64,000 nt of DNA, from NCBI GenBank assembly GCA_031993545.1, contig DAMAHZ010000009.1, positions 6,360-70,359 of the forward strand, given 5' to 3'. This document shows, piece after piece, positions 44,225-52,703 of this stretch. The position numbers were made by a program, and so were the translations under genes. This DNA comes from UBA1535 sp002323775. GTDB lineage: Bacteria; Bacillota; Clostridia; Tissierellales; Sedimentibacteraceae. Below the pieces are notes generated by a model. The model was not told where the DNA came from and searched no databases. It saw only the letters and a program-made list of their open reading frames with translations. How positions within the stretch are numbered: position 1 is the first letter of the stretch; the number at the start of each line of letters is the position of its first letter.

Positions 44225-44566
44225 AGCTAACCTCCATTACAAAATTTTGAGGTGCTATAAAACATTAGAGTAAGTCTTATACCGCTTTTCACCTCAATTT
44301 AATTTATATCTTGATTTTAAAAACTTTAAATCTACTTTTACTATTCATTATATGCTTGATAAAAAAATTAGTCCATGTACTAATCAATGATTAACACTAT
44401 AAGTATAATACAATTTAAGTCTAGGTACAATAAACTTCATTATTACTTTTTTTTATAATCAATATTATCTACATGACTTATTTTTATTATTATATTTTTT
44501 ATTTGATATAATAATCCTATTAAATGCTATCCTCCTATACGAAAAACACAGCAGTTATTATGTAGT
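44225..44566. other. 340-bp gap upstream of the cysteine desulfurase gene
   Basis: It contains the structured element at 44247-44297 and otherwise AT-rich sequence. No reading frame is supported. Confidence 0.45.
44247..44297 (-). ncRNA. Candidate structured leader RNA of the cysteine desulfurase gene
   Basis: On the minus strand, UUGAGGUG pairs with CACCUCAA (8 bp) and encloses UAUAAGAC pairing with GUUUUAUA (8 bp, one G-U), with an asymmetric AAAAGCGG/G junction. It ends 23 bases before the start codon region. No T run follows. Not a riboswitch class I recognise. Confidence 0.35.
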
Positions 44567-45529
44567 TTATATGTTATCAGATAAATCAACTTTTCCTTGT
44601 AATACATCTTCACGTAAAATGAGACACATTTTTTCAGGTTCTTCAAAGCAAGGACTATGTGCTGAATTTTCAAATGTATAGAAGCCTTTCAAAGGTGCTT
44701 TTACTGCTCTTGCAAATTCTTTTGCAACAACATAAGACACTTGATAGTCATACTTACCTTGAAACACATATACAGGAACTTCTAGCTCAGGCACCTGCTT
44801 AATCAAATCGGTTTGAATAACAAAATCCCAAAAATGTTTAATGGAAAAACTGTTTCCCATAGGAAAATTAAATTTTTCTTTTAAAGTATATCCCTTATAA
44901 CGAAGTACAATCATAACACATTCCATCATCGAGGTACAATTGTGCATAACACCTATACCAAGCTTCATCATGCCTTCACTTCGCACACCAAGATATCGTA
45001 AGCTTACTTCTCCGCCCTTGTCAATTGGGAATTTTTCAAGCTTGCGTACCATCTTTTTATTATTTGCCTTTCGAAACTCCTCTAGCATAAAGGTATATGC
45101 CAGACGCTCAGACTCTAATTGTCTTGCTACCTGCCCAATTCCAATATAGGCATGAAAAAACTGCGGTGCTTGCTGTACTGTAAGCACACCTAGCAAAGAA
45201 CCCCAGGAATGTCCCATGACATATACTTTTTCTTTGTTAAATCGCTTCCTAAGATAATGGACTACTGCAAGCGTATCGGAAATCATCTGCTCTATTGTCA
45301 TTTCTTCTTTAGCAATGCTGCGACTGTACGACATTCCACTACCACGTTGCTCCCACCAGCAAACAGTAAATATTTTCTCAAACCCCGTAGGATATTGCTC
45401 AGTAAATGCAATTTCTGGTGACCCAGCTCCACCATGTAGGAACAATAATACTGGATTTTCAATGTTTTCACTCTGCAAAAACATACCTTGCTTCATACCA
45501 TTAATTTCTACAAATATTTTTTCATTCAT
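44567..45529 (-). CDS. Alpha/beta hydrolase (proline-iminopeptidase-like)
   Basis: This 320-residue hydrolase has the oxyanion block FLHGGAGSPE and the nucleophile elbow YVMGHSWGSLLG (Ser about 109). A late acid is in VYVFQGKYDYQ and the His in ENSAHSPCFEEPEKM. The WEQRGSGMSYS motif is typical of prolyl-iminopeptidase-type hydrolases. The substrate is not determinable. It is likely cytoplasmic, as no signal peptide is seen. Confidence 0.85.
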   Translation of the reverse strand: MNEKIFVEINGMKQGMFLQSENIENPVLLFLHGGAGSPEIAFTEQYPTGFEKIFTVCWWEQRGSGMSYSRSIAKEEMTIEQMISDTLAVVHYLRKRFNKEKVYVMGHSWGSLLGVLTVQQAPQFFHAYIGIGQVARQLESERLAYTFMLEEFRKANNKKMVRKLEKFPIDKGGEVSLRYLGVRSEGMMKLGIGVMHNCTSMMECVMIVLRYKGYTLKEKFNFPMGNSFSIKHFWDFVIQTDLIKQVPELEVPVYVFQGKYDYQVSYVVAKEFARAVKAPLKGFYTFENSAHSPCFEEPEKMCLILREDVLQGKVDLSDNI

Positions 45530-45710
45530 TTATTTATCTCCCTTGCACCAAATATAGATTCGTTCATTGAGTGTAAAAAAACAATTGCCAGCATTTTAAA
45601 GATATCCTGTTTTGCAGCATATACAAAGTTTTATTTGCTTGGATAGCATCTATTTAAAAGTAGTATATGTGGCTTTAAAATCCCCGCACAGTAAAATAAT
45701 TAATTAGAGA

Positions 45711-46178
45711 TTACTCTCCATCATAATAATCAACATTTTCATCTACCATATACATTTTATTAATGTCCTTTCCCCAAATTCCAATTTTTCCGGTATCGGG
45801 ATAGAAGGCAACGTCTATTGAATTACGGGTATCAAAATCTAGATAAATAAGCGTATCTGTAGATGAATTGTTTGTCAGCATATGTGCACCTTTTTCGTTT
45901 GCCGGAAAAAACAACAAATCTCCTGCCGACACAAGTCTTTCACCATCTGGTGTTTTTAAAATACCGCTCCCGCTTATAATGTAAAAAACTTCTTCATTTT
46001 GAGTATGATAATGATATGGATATGCTGATTTTTGAGGAGGAATTTCATATACTGAAACAACACATTGATTTGCCGTTCCTCTTGGTACAAAATCCTTTTT
46101 GTTATATTCATATTTTTCATGCTCTTTTTTACTTTGACCTATTATATCATTTATCCTCGTATGCAATATATTCGACAT
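45711..46178 (-). CDS. Cupin-domain protein
   Basis: This 155-residue protein has PYHYHTQNEEVFYIISGSG as cupin motif 1 (H-x-H-x4-E) and motif 2 in GDLLFFPANEKGAHMLTN (G-x5-P-x2-x-H). It has a beta-barrel metal-binding fold with an unknown ligand. Related cupins modify sugars or act as sensors. It is a monocistronic gene. Confidence 0.82.
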   Translation of the reverse strand: MSNILHTRINDIIGQSKKEHEKYEYNKKDFVPRGTANQCVVSVYEIPPQKSAYPYHYHTQNEEVFYIISGSGILKTPDGERLVSAGDLLFFPANEKGAHMLTNNSSTDTLIYLDFDTRNSIDVAFYPDTGKIGIWGKDINKMYMVDENVDYYDGE

Positions 46179-46236
46179 TTAAACTACCTCCCAGTCTAAT
46201 TTAACACTATATCTTGCGTAATGCCCTTACACCAAT

Positions 46237-46998
46237 CTATTTTATATTAGCTTCATAATGTTTTTCTTTAAGTTTTACTACTTCAAGCTCTTTTTCATTC
46301 TCACCCAGCTTCAATGCTAAGCTTTGAATTCCAAAGAATTCTGTGAAGGTATGACTACCAATTATAAGATTTATACCTTTAAATTCAGCATATTGAATTG
46401 TATACAAATTACACTCTCCTGTAATGTACACATCACAATTATTTTCAACTGCTTCCTTGAGACAAGCGGTTGGTCCTCCGTTGCCACAGACTACGCCCAC
46501 TCGCTTAACCTTTTTATCATTAAACTGCCAAGACCTAACTGGTTCTTCAAGTAGATTTTCAATACTTCTTACTAATTCGTTAAATTCAATTTCTTCTTCG
46601 TATTCTGCGACTCTACCAAAATATAATCCTTCCCACTCATGAGTCTTTTTAACATTTTCTAAATTCAATTTTTTTAATAAGCTATCATTTGTTCCAAAAC
46701 TACAGTCATCAAGTGGTAAGTGGTTATAGTAGTGACTTATACCATACTCTGCTAATTTTTCTATACATGCCTCTTTTAATCCATATATCTCGTCCCATGC
46801 GTCATGGTGTGTCAGCATCATATCAACTCCATGAATTCTTGCTTCCTCTATAGTTTCAAGCGTTAAATTAACACAGTATCCTAGCTTTTTAACTTCTTTA
46901 TCTGCATTGTATGTAATTCCAGATTCACTAAAATAGACTTCCTTATTTGTTATATTAAAAAATTCATTAATTCTTTCAACAATATGTAAAACATTCAT
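46237..46998 (-). CDS. Nif3/YqfO-like dinuclear metal protein (GTP cyclohydrolase I type 2 family)
   Basis: This 253-residue protein resembles Nif3-like dinuclear-metal proteins in its ends: VDMMLTHHDAWDEIYGLKE with paired histidines and, near the end, NLIIGSHTFTEFFGIQSLA. The central RVGVVCGNGGPTACLKEAV and CDVYITGE are family blocks. Its biochemical role is unclear. It lacks the PII-like insert of YqfO. Confidence 0.8.
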   Translation of the reverse strand: MNVLHIVERINEFFNITNKEVYFSESGITYNADKEVKKLGYCVNLTLETIEEARIHGVDMMLTHHDAWDEIYGLKEACIEKLAEYGISHYYNHLPLDDCSFGTNDSLLKKLNLENVKKTHEWEGLYFGRVAEYEEEIEFNELVRSIENLLEEPVRSWQFNDKKVKRVGVVCGNGGPTACLKEAVENNCDVYITGECNLYTIQYAEFKGINLIIGSHTFTEFFGIQSLALKLGENEKELEVVKLKEKHYEANIK

Positions 46999-47113
46999 AT
47001 ACTTATCTCCTTAATTTCATCACTTTTGCCATACGTTTAAACTATTATAGCTGCATCTAATTACTTGCACTATATTTTTCTAAACTGTATACGTTTTAAT
47101 ATTCCCGCATGAG

Positions 47114-47503
47114 CTAATATACGTAAATTATATGTTTAATATCAATTAATCTAGCACCGCCTATTAAGTGCGATATACAATTATTGAATAAAAATATACA
47201 AGCTAATATAAATCCAGCAATACAGCTTATTTTCCATTTACCATTGTAAAGCCCTATGCTGTCTAATTTCTCTTTCCTCATCTTAACAAATAATATTGTA
47301 ATAACTGTTATTAAAACATTGAAAATACATCCAATAAGTAAAATATTACTTTTTATAAAATCATTTTTATTATTTAATACTGCAAGAATAGAATATATTA
47401 ATATAAATACTAAAAATAATATAATAGCTGATATTCCATCTCTTTTTCCATACTGCTTTATGTTGCTTTCATATTCTTTATTTGCTTGTAAAACTTTTAT
47501 CAT
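47114..47503 (-). pseudogene. Truncated CPBP-type membrane protein
   Basis: This 129-residue protein has three or four membrane helices (IILFLVFILIYSILAV, ILLIGCIFNVLITVITILF, IAGFILACIFLFNNCI). The middle EKLDSIGLYNGKWKISCI is the lead-in seen before the catalytic half in CPBP intramembrane proteases. The frame ends directly after the helix IIYVY, before the expected EExxxR and HxxxH motifs. No continuation in another frame is seen downstream, so it looks like a truncated remnant or a stand-alone small membrane protein. Confidence 0.5.
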
Positions 47504-47588
47504 TTGATATTCTCCTAATAGCTGTAATGCTATGATAAGTACTATATTGTTTTAATTTATATATTAAATAAAATTTTTTATAAAATTA

Positions 47589-48674
47589 TCACTTGCGGAC
47601 TGAAAAACTATAAGCCTTTTCAAAATCGCAGTCAAAGTAATAGTTGACAGTTGAAGAACTTTGCTCATACACAATCGACCATTGTGTTGTCCACTTACCA
47701 TCTGATTGTGAAACATGATTAAGAGCATTTTTCACTTGCTCAGCAGTAAATAAACCCTCATTTTCTTTATAAAGAGAATTTAAGTATTCAAAGCGTTGCT
47801 TTGCATTTTCTCCACCAGCAGATGTATTTCCATTGGCAAGATTAAAATTCGTTAAAGTGTTTGTATTTACAACGACTAATTCTCCATCTACAAATTCTAC
47901 TGCAACTGACGCACCAGTGGCATCTGAAATCGCAAGATGATGGCTGATACCGCCTGATGCGTAGATATCATACATCTTTAATAATGCAATAGCTTCATCT
48001 ACATTAGCTGCTTTATTCAATAAAAGACGGATTGCTGTTGTGATAGTGAGATTTGGTTTGTCTGTATCAATAGTAATCATACCGCCCTCGTTTACTTCAA
48101 GATCGGCAACACAAAGTCCCACTTCATTGATACCATCCATAGGAACATACAGTGCAGCAATGGCAAGCATTTTATTTGCAATGCCTTCCGGTATAACATC
48201 TGCACTAGATGTGATATTTTTAAACTCACAGGTTGAAATCGATACATACCCATTCTTAGGAACACACTTCACTATAATTGGAACAGAATTTGTCCAATCA
48301 AAATTTCGTCCCCAAACATGTGAATTATCAGAGTTAAGAGCTGAAATTGTACTGCATGCAGGTCTGCTTTCTTTGACATCAACTGAATAAAATCCTTTTG
48401 AAATTTTCTTTGTAAGAAATGCACTCACAGCTTTGTCAGAACTTGCACCACCAGATTTCAAAAAGTCTTCAAAATGATAGTCTCCATCTACTTCCATATA
48501 ATATATAGGCTTTTCACTTGCTATTTTTTTAATTGAATTAATAATTTTCAGTTCTTCATAAAACAGAATAACAGTGCCTGAAACAATAATGAATAAGATT
48601 ATAGCCAATACAATCAATAGCTTTCCAACATTCCATTTTATACGAGATTTTTCTTTGTTTTTCAATCTTTTCAC
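47589..48674 (-). CDS. Membrane-anchored linear amide C-N hydrolase (Ntn family, choloylglycine hydrolase-like)
   Basis: This 361-residue protein has an N-terminal membrane anchor (about residues 18-39). It then carries the Ntn nucleophile region RPACSTISALNSDNSHVWGR (Cys107) with the Arg of GRNFDW, followed by MDGINEVGLCVADLEVNEGG. The family cleaves linear amides such as bile-salt conjugates, acyl-homoserine lactones or penicillin-type side chains. Usually the Cys becomes the N-terminus by cleavage, so processing at Ala106-Cys107 is expected. The outward-facing anchor suggests action on an external compound. Confidence 0.8.
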   Translation of the reverse strand: MKRLKNKEKSRIKWNVGKLLIVLAIILFIIVSGTVILFYEELKIINSIKKIASEKPIYYMEVDGDYHFEDFLKSGGASSDKAVSAFLTKKISKGFYSVDVKESRPACSTISALNSDNSHVWGRNFDWTNSVPIIVKCVPKNGYVSISTCEFKNITSSADVIPEGIANKMLAIAALYVPMDGINEVGLCVADLEVNEGGMITIDTDKPNLTITTAIRLLLNKAANVDEAIALLKMYDIYASGGISHHLAISDATGASVAVEFVDGELVVVNTNTLTNFNLANGNTSAGGENAKQRFEYLNSLYKENEGLFTAEQVKNALNHVSQSDGKWTTQWSIVYEQSSSTVNYYFDCDFEKAYSFSVRK

Positions 48675-48832
48675 CTCAATAAATATAAACCAAATTTAAA
48701 AATCAACTAATAGTTTATTTGTGCTTTTATACAAAAATTTTACCATAATAAAAAAAAATATACAACTACTGATTTATGAAAATCTTCATGCTTATGGTTA
48801 TGAATTTTCAAAGTACAGTTGAGTTAATAAAT

Positions 48833-48869
48833 AACCCCCTCAATACTAATCCGGTTTTGTGAGGGGGTT
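48833..48869 (-). terminator. Terminator of the Cache chemoreceptor gene
   Basis: AACCCCCTCA pairs with TGAGGGGGTT around a 17-base loop. On the minus strand it is followed by ATTTATT. The GC-rich stem is unusual for this region. Confidence 0.75.
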
Positions 48870-48919
48870 GAGACTAACTATTTTTAAGTTTTCAATCATC
48901 AAGATACTATTGCGATATC

Positions 48920-50668
48920 CTAAGCTAGCTTGAATTTTCTTACTTCTTCACGCAGCATAGTAGCTTGTGCCGACATTTCCTCGCTGGTTGCTGAATTTTC
49001 CTCTGCTGTAGCAGCATTTGTCTGAACAATAGATGAGATTTGAGAGAGTCCCTGTTTAATCTGCTCTATCTCTCCGGCCTGTTTTGCGGAGGAATGTTCA
49101 ATCTGTTGGAAGCTTTCGACCACATTACCAGTAATTACAGCGACACTCTGCAAAATTTGTGCTGTTTGAGCTGTAATCTCAGTACCTTTCTCTACGCTTG
49201 CGACAGAAGCCTGAATCAGTGTCGCCGTCTGCTTGGCAGCTTCGCTCGATTTTGCGGCAAGGTTTCGCACCTCATCTGCTACGACTGCAAAGCCTTTTCC
49301 GGCGTTTCCTGCACGCGCCGCTTCAATAGCAGCATTTAGTGCGAGAATATTGGTCTGGAACGCAATATCTTCAATGGTCTTTGTAATACCTACAATCTGG
49401 ATGGAAGCATCGCCAATCTCTGTCATTGCCTTGGTGAGCTGCTCCATATGCTTGTTTCCGGTGTTGATGCCTGTTTCGGCTTGTTCAATATATCCAGCCG
49501 AAGTATTCACGATTTCCAAGCTACCTTGTGCTTGCTTTGAAACCTGCTCAAGGGAAGCATTCAGCTCATCAATTGATGTCGCTTGTTCGGTTGAGCCGTT
49601 AGCTAGTGCCTGTGCTCCACTGGATACTTGATTGGAGCCAATGGCCACCTGCTCAGAAGCATTTTGAACATCAGACAATGTCTGATTGAGCATCTTAGAG
49701 GTGTTCTGTAGGGCATCTTTAATCGGACGGAATTCCCCATCGTATGCCTGAATGAGTTGCAGACGTAAATCTCCTTGTCCTATAGTGTTTAGAACAGACG
49801 TAATTTCGGCAATATACGCACCATATGTCTTTAGTTTCGCTACAAGAAGTTGTAGTGATTGTGCCAATTTTCCAACTTCGTCATTTGTTTTTACAGAGAG
49901 TTCCGCATCAAAATCTCCCTTTGCCAAGGAATCTACAACTTTGACGAACCGTCTTAATGGATACACTATGCTAATTGTGATATATAAACCAATCGCAATC
50001 ATAATTATTAGCGAAATCACAATAAGTGTTGTCATAATCGCAATAGAAGCGGATGCGTTTGCGTTCATTTCAGTACGTCGCTCTGCGATATAATTGTCAA
50101 CGAAATCCGTATAATTCCCTGTTCCAATCACCCACCCAAACGGCTCAAACGCCTGACTGAATGCACGTTTTGGCATCGGTTCTTCCTTTCCTGGTCGAGG
50201 GAAGGTATAGTCAGTGTAACCACCACCGCTCTTGCGACCATTTTCAATAATCTTTTGAACCAAGGGAAAGCCATTGGAATCTTTGCTATTCAAACGGTTT
50301 TTGCCCTCGACATCCGCCTTACCTAACAAAACGATATTATCTCCTGCGTATGTATCCGCCCAGAAATAGCCGTCATCGCCAAAGCGAATATTTCGCAGTA
50401 GTTTTGCACCCAGCACCTTGGCCTCTGATAAGGTGTATTCACCCGCTTCAACCCCTTGATATACGGTCTGTAATATAGTTATGGCGGTGGATGTTTGATC
50501 TTTTAGACTGGTATCGAAATCTTCTCGAATTGTTTTTTCAAACTGCCTAAGGGACTCCTCCTTTTGTACGTTCAAACGTTGGACAGATAGTGTTCCCAAA
50601 GTACCAATCATCATCGCCACAAAAAACAACAAAACAATCATTTTTCCACGGATATTTAAAAATTTCAT
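48920..50668 (-). CDS. Methyl-accepting chemotaxis protein with sCache sensor
   Basis: This 582-residue chemoreceptor has TM1 (about residues 10-30). A ~155-residue extracytoplasmic single-Cache domain contains RFGDDGYFWADTYAGDNIVL and FEPFGWVIGTGNYTDFVDNY. TM2 (about 190-212), HAMP and the signalling helix with IEDIAFQTNILALNAAIEAA follow. I start at ATG 50668 (AAAGGAG nine bases before); a TTG three codons earlier is less likely. Base composition is visibly more GC-rich than neighbouring genes, suggesting acquisition. Ligand unknown. Confidence 0.9.
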   Translation of the reverse strand: MKFLNIRGKMIVLLFFVAMMIGTLGTLSVQRLNVQKEESLRQFEKTIREDFDTSLKDQTSTAITILQTVYQGVEAGEYTLSEAKVLGAKLLRNIRFGDDGYFWADTYAGDNIVLLGKADVEGKNRLNSKDSNGFPLVQKIIENGRKSGGGYTDYTFPRPGKEEPMPKRAFSQAFEPFGWVIGTGNYTDFVDNYIAERRTEMNANASASIAIMTTLIVISLIIMIAIGLYITISIVYPLRRFVKVVDSLAKGDFDAELSVKTNDEVGKLAQSLQLLVAKLKTYGAYIAEITSVLNTIGQGDLRLQLIQAYDGEFRPIKDALQNTSKMLNQTLSDVQNASEQVAIGSNQVSSGAQALANGSTEQATSIDELNASLEQVSKQAQGSLEIVNTSAGYIEQAETGINTGNKHMEQLTKAMTEIGDASIQIVGITKTIEDIAFQTNILALNAAIEAARAGNAGKGFAVVADEVRNLAAKSSEAAKQTATLIQASVASVEKGTEITAQTAQILQSVAVITGNVVESFQQIEHSSAKQAGEIEQIKQGLSQISSIVQTNAATAEENSATSEEMSAQATMLREEVRKFKLA

Positions 50669-50797
50669 GATATTCAACTCCTTTGTTATGTATAATTTAA
50701 TAGTATACCGCTTTTTAAGTATAGCATAATTCGACCAAAAGTAAAAGAAATAATCATATTTAGCAATTTTTAACTTCCACTAAAAAAATTAAATTGA

Positions 50798-50869
50798 AAG
50801 GGGCTTTCACAAAATAAATTTTATACATTATATATAATGTATTTATTTTATTTTGCGACAGCCCCTTTT
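50798..50869. repeat. 72-bp near-perfect inverted repeat (MITE-like or terminator)
   Basis: AAGGGGCTTTCACAAAATAA and its inverted counterpart TTATTTTGCGACAGCCCCTT form arms of about 35 bases around the central ATTATATATAAT. It lies between the chemoreceptor start and the hydrogenase operon stop. It can act as a terminator for hydA (a T-rich stretch follows on the minus strand), but its length and outer GGGGCT ends look like a miniature transposable element. Confidence 0.6.
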
Positions 50870-50909
50870 GAACAAGAGATTGTTAGGTGTAAAAACCATC
50901 CCCTATATT

Positions 50910-52685
50910 TTATTTCTCTATTTTATATACTTCTTTCTTATTATAATGAGTATGAAGTAATTTATGTGCTAAATGACCATTTGCATCCTTTAAGAAATCC
51001 TCGTATAATTTTACGATTTCTGGATTTTTATGAGATTTTCTCACTGGTCTTGCTTTATCCTCATCATACAGAGCATTTGCTCTTTTTAGCTTTGGATTTA
51101 CAGTCATTCTTGCTTTTGCTGAAACATGTGACTGTCCGCCGCCGTGAACACATCCACCTGGGCAAGCCATAACTTCTATAAAGTGATATTCCTTTTCACC
51201 ATTTTTGATTGACTCTAAAACCTGTGCTGCATTAGCAGTACCATGAGCTATAGCTACCTTGATTTCTGTGTCTTTTCCATTTATAGGCAATGTTACAGAA
51301 GCTTCTTTAACTCCTTGAAGTCCTCTCACTGCTTTATATTCTATTTCCTTTAAATCTTCTCCAGTTAATATGTCAGCTACTGTTCTAAGAGCTGCTTCCA
51401 TAACTCCACCTGTTGCACCGAATATAACACCAGCTCCTGAGTATTCACCAAGCATCTTGTCAAATTCTTCATCTTTTAATTCATTGAATAGAATTCTTGA
51501 TTGCTTAATCATATCTCCTAACTCTCTTGTAGTTAATGAAATATCAACATCTCTTAAGCCATCAACTTCTAGCTCAGGACGCTTTAACTCAGTTTTCTTA
51601 GATGTACAAGGCATTATAGATACTACAACCATTTTCTTAGGATCTATTCCCATTTTCTCTGCATAATAAGACTTAGTTATAGCACCAAGCATTTGTTGCG
51701 GAGATTTACATGTTGAAAGATTGTCAATGAATTCTGGATAGTTTATTTCGCAGTATCTTACCCATCCTGGTGAACATGATGTTATCATTGGTAATGTTTT
51801 GCCATTTTTAACTCTATCCAATAACTCATTTCCTTCCTCAATTATAGTTAAGTCAGCTGAGAAATCAGTGTCGAATACTTTATCAAATCCAAGTCTTTTA
51901 AGAGCAGCTACCATTTTTCCTGTTACTCTTGATCCTACTGGAAGTCCAAACTCCTCTCCAAGTGATGCTCTAACAGCTGGAGCTGTTTGAACTACAACAA
52001 ATTTATCTTTATCGTCTATAGCAGCCCAAACATCATCAATGTTTGATTTTTCTCTTAAAGCTGCAACAGGACAGGCATTTATACATTGTCCGCAGTATAC
52101 GCAGTTTACATCTTTCATACTGTAGTTAAATGCAGGAGCTACCTCTGTTTTAAATCCTCTGTTTGTGAAATCAAGTGCTCCAATACCTTGTACGTCTCTA
52201 CATACGCTTACGCATCTTCCGCAAAGTATACATTTACTTGGGTCTCTTACTATAGAATCTGATAAATCATCCACTCTGCTTTCACATTTTTCGCCTTGAT
52301 AAGGTATATCTCTTATACCAAGCTCGTCGCAAAGCTTTTGCAATTCACAGCTTCCATTTCTCTTACAAATTAAACATTCTCTATTGTGATTTGCTAATAT
52401 TAATTCTACGTTTGTTTTTACTGCTTTTCTAACTTGAGGTGTGTTTGTTCTTACATTCATACCGTCTTGAACTTGTAGAACACATGAAGCAGGTAAGTTT
52501 CTCATCGGAACTCCCTTGATATCTACTTCAACTATACAAACTCTACAAGCAGCTACCTCATTTATATCTTTTAAAAAGCAAAGTGTAGGTATATCTATAC
52601 CAGCTTCCTTAGCAGCCATCAACACTGTATAATCCTTTGGCACTTCAAGCTCTATACCATTAATTGTTATTTTAACTTTATCCAT
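50910..52685 (-). CDS. hydA: [FeFe] hydrogenase catalytic subunit of the NADH-linked trimeric type
   Basis: This 591-residue enzyme carries all expected modules. Residues 1-90 hold a plant-type [2Fe-2S] domain (LCFLKDINEVAACRVCIVEV). A His-Cys3 4Fe-4S (NHNRECLICKRNGSCELQ) follows, then two 4Fe-4S clusters (CILCGRCVSVC, CVYCGQCINACP) and the H-cluster domain with L1 TSCSPGWVRYCE, L2 MPCTSKKTELKRPE and L3 MACPGGCVHGGGQ. HKLLHTHY is the usual C-terminus. With HydB and HydC partners this type often couples NADH and ferredoxin oxidation to H2 (bifurcating or confurcating), soluble in the cytoplasm. It ends an operon of four genes. Confidence 0.95.
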   Translation of the reverse strand: MDKVKITINGIELEVPKDYTVLMAAKEAGIDIPTLCFLKDINEVAACRVCIVEVDIKGVPMRNLPASCVLQVQDGMNVRTNTPQVRKAVKTNVELILANHNRECLICKRNGSCELQKLCDELGIRDIPYQGEKCESRVDDLSDSIVRDPSKCILCGRCVSVCRDVQGIGALDFTNRGFKTEVAPAFNYSMKDVNCVYCGQCINACPVAALREKSNIDDVWAAIDDKDKFVVVQTAPAVRASLGEEFGLPVGSRVTGKMVAALKRLGFDKVFDTDFSADLTIIEEGNELLDRVKNGKTLPMITSCSPGWVRYCEINYPEFIDNLSTCKSPQQMLGAITKSYYAEKMGIDPKKMVVVSIMPCTSKKTELKRPELEVDGLRDVDISLTTRELGDMIKQSRILFNELKDEEFDKMLGEYSGAGVIFGATGGVMEAALRTVADILTGEDLKEIEYKAVRGLQGVKEASVTLPINGKDTEIKVAIAHGTANAAQVLESIKNGEKEYHFIEVMACPGGCVHGGGQSHVSAKARMTVNPKLKRANALYDEDKARPVRKSHKNPEIVKLYEDFLKDANGHLAHKLLHTHYNKKEVYKIEK

Positions 52686-52703
52686 ATATTTACACCTACC
52701 TTC

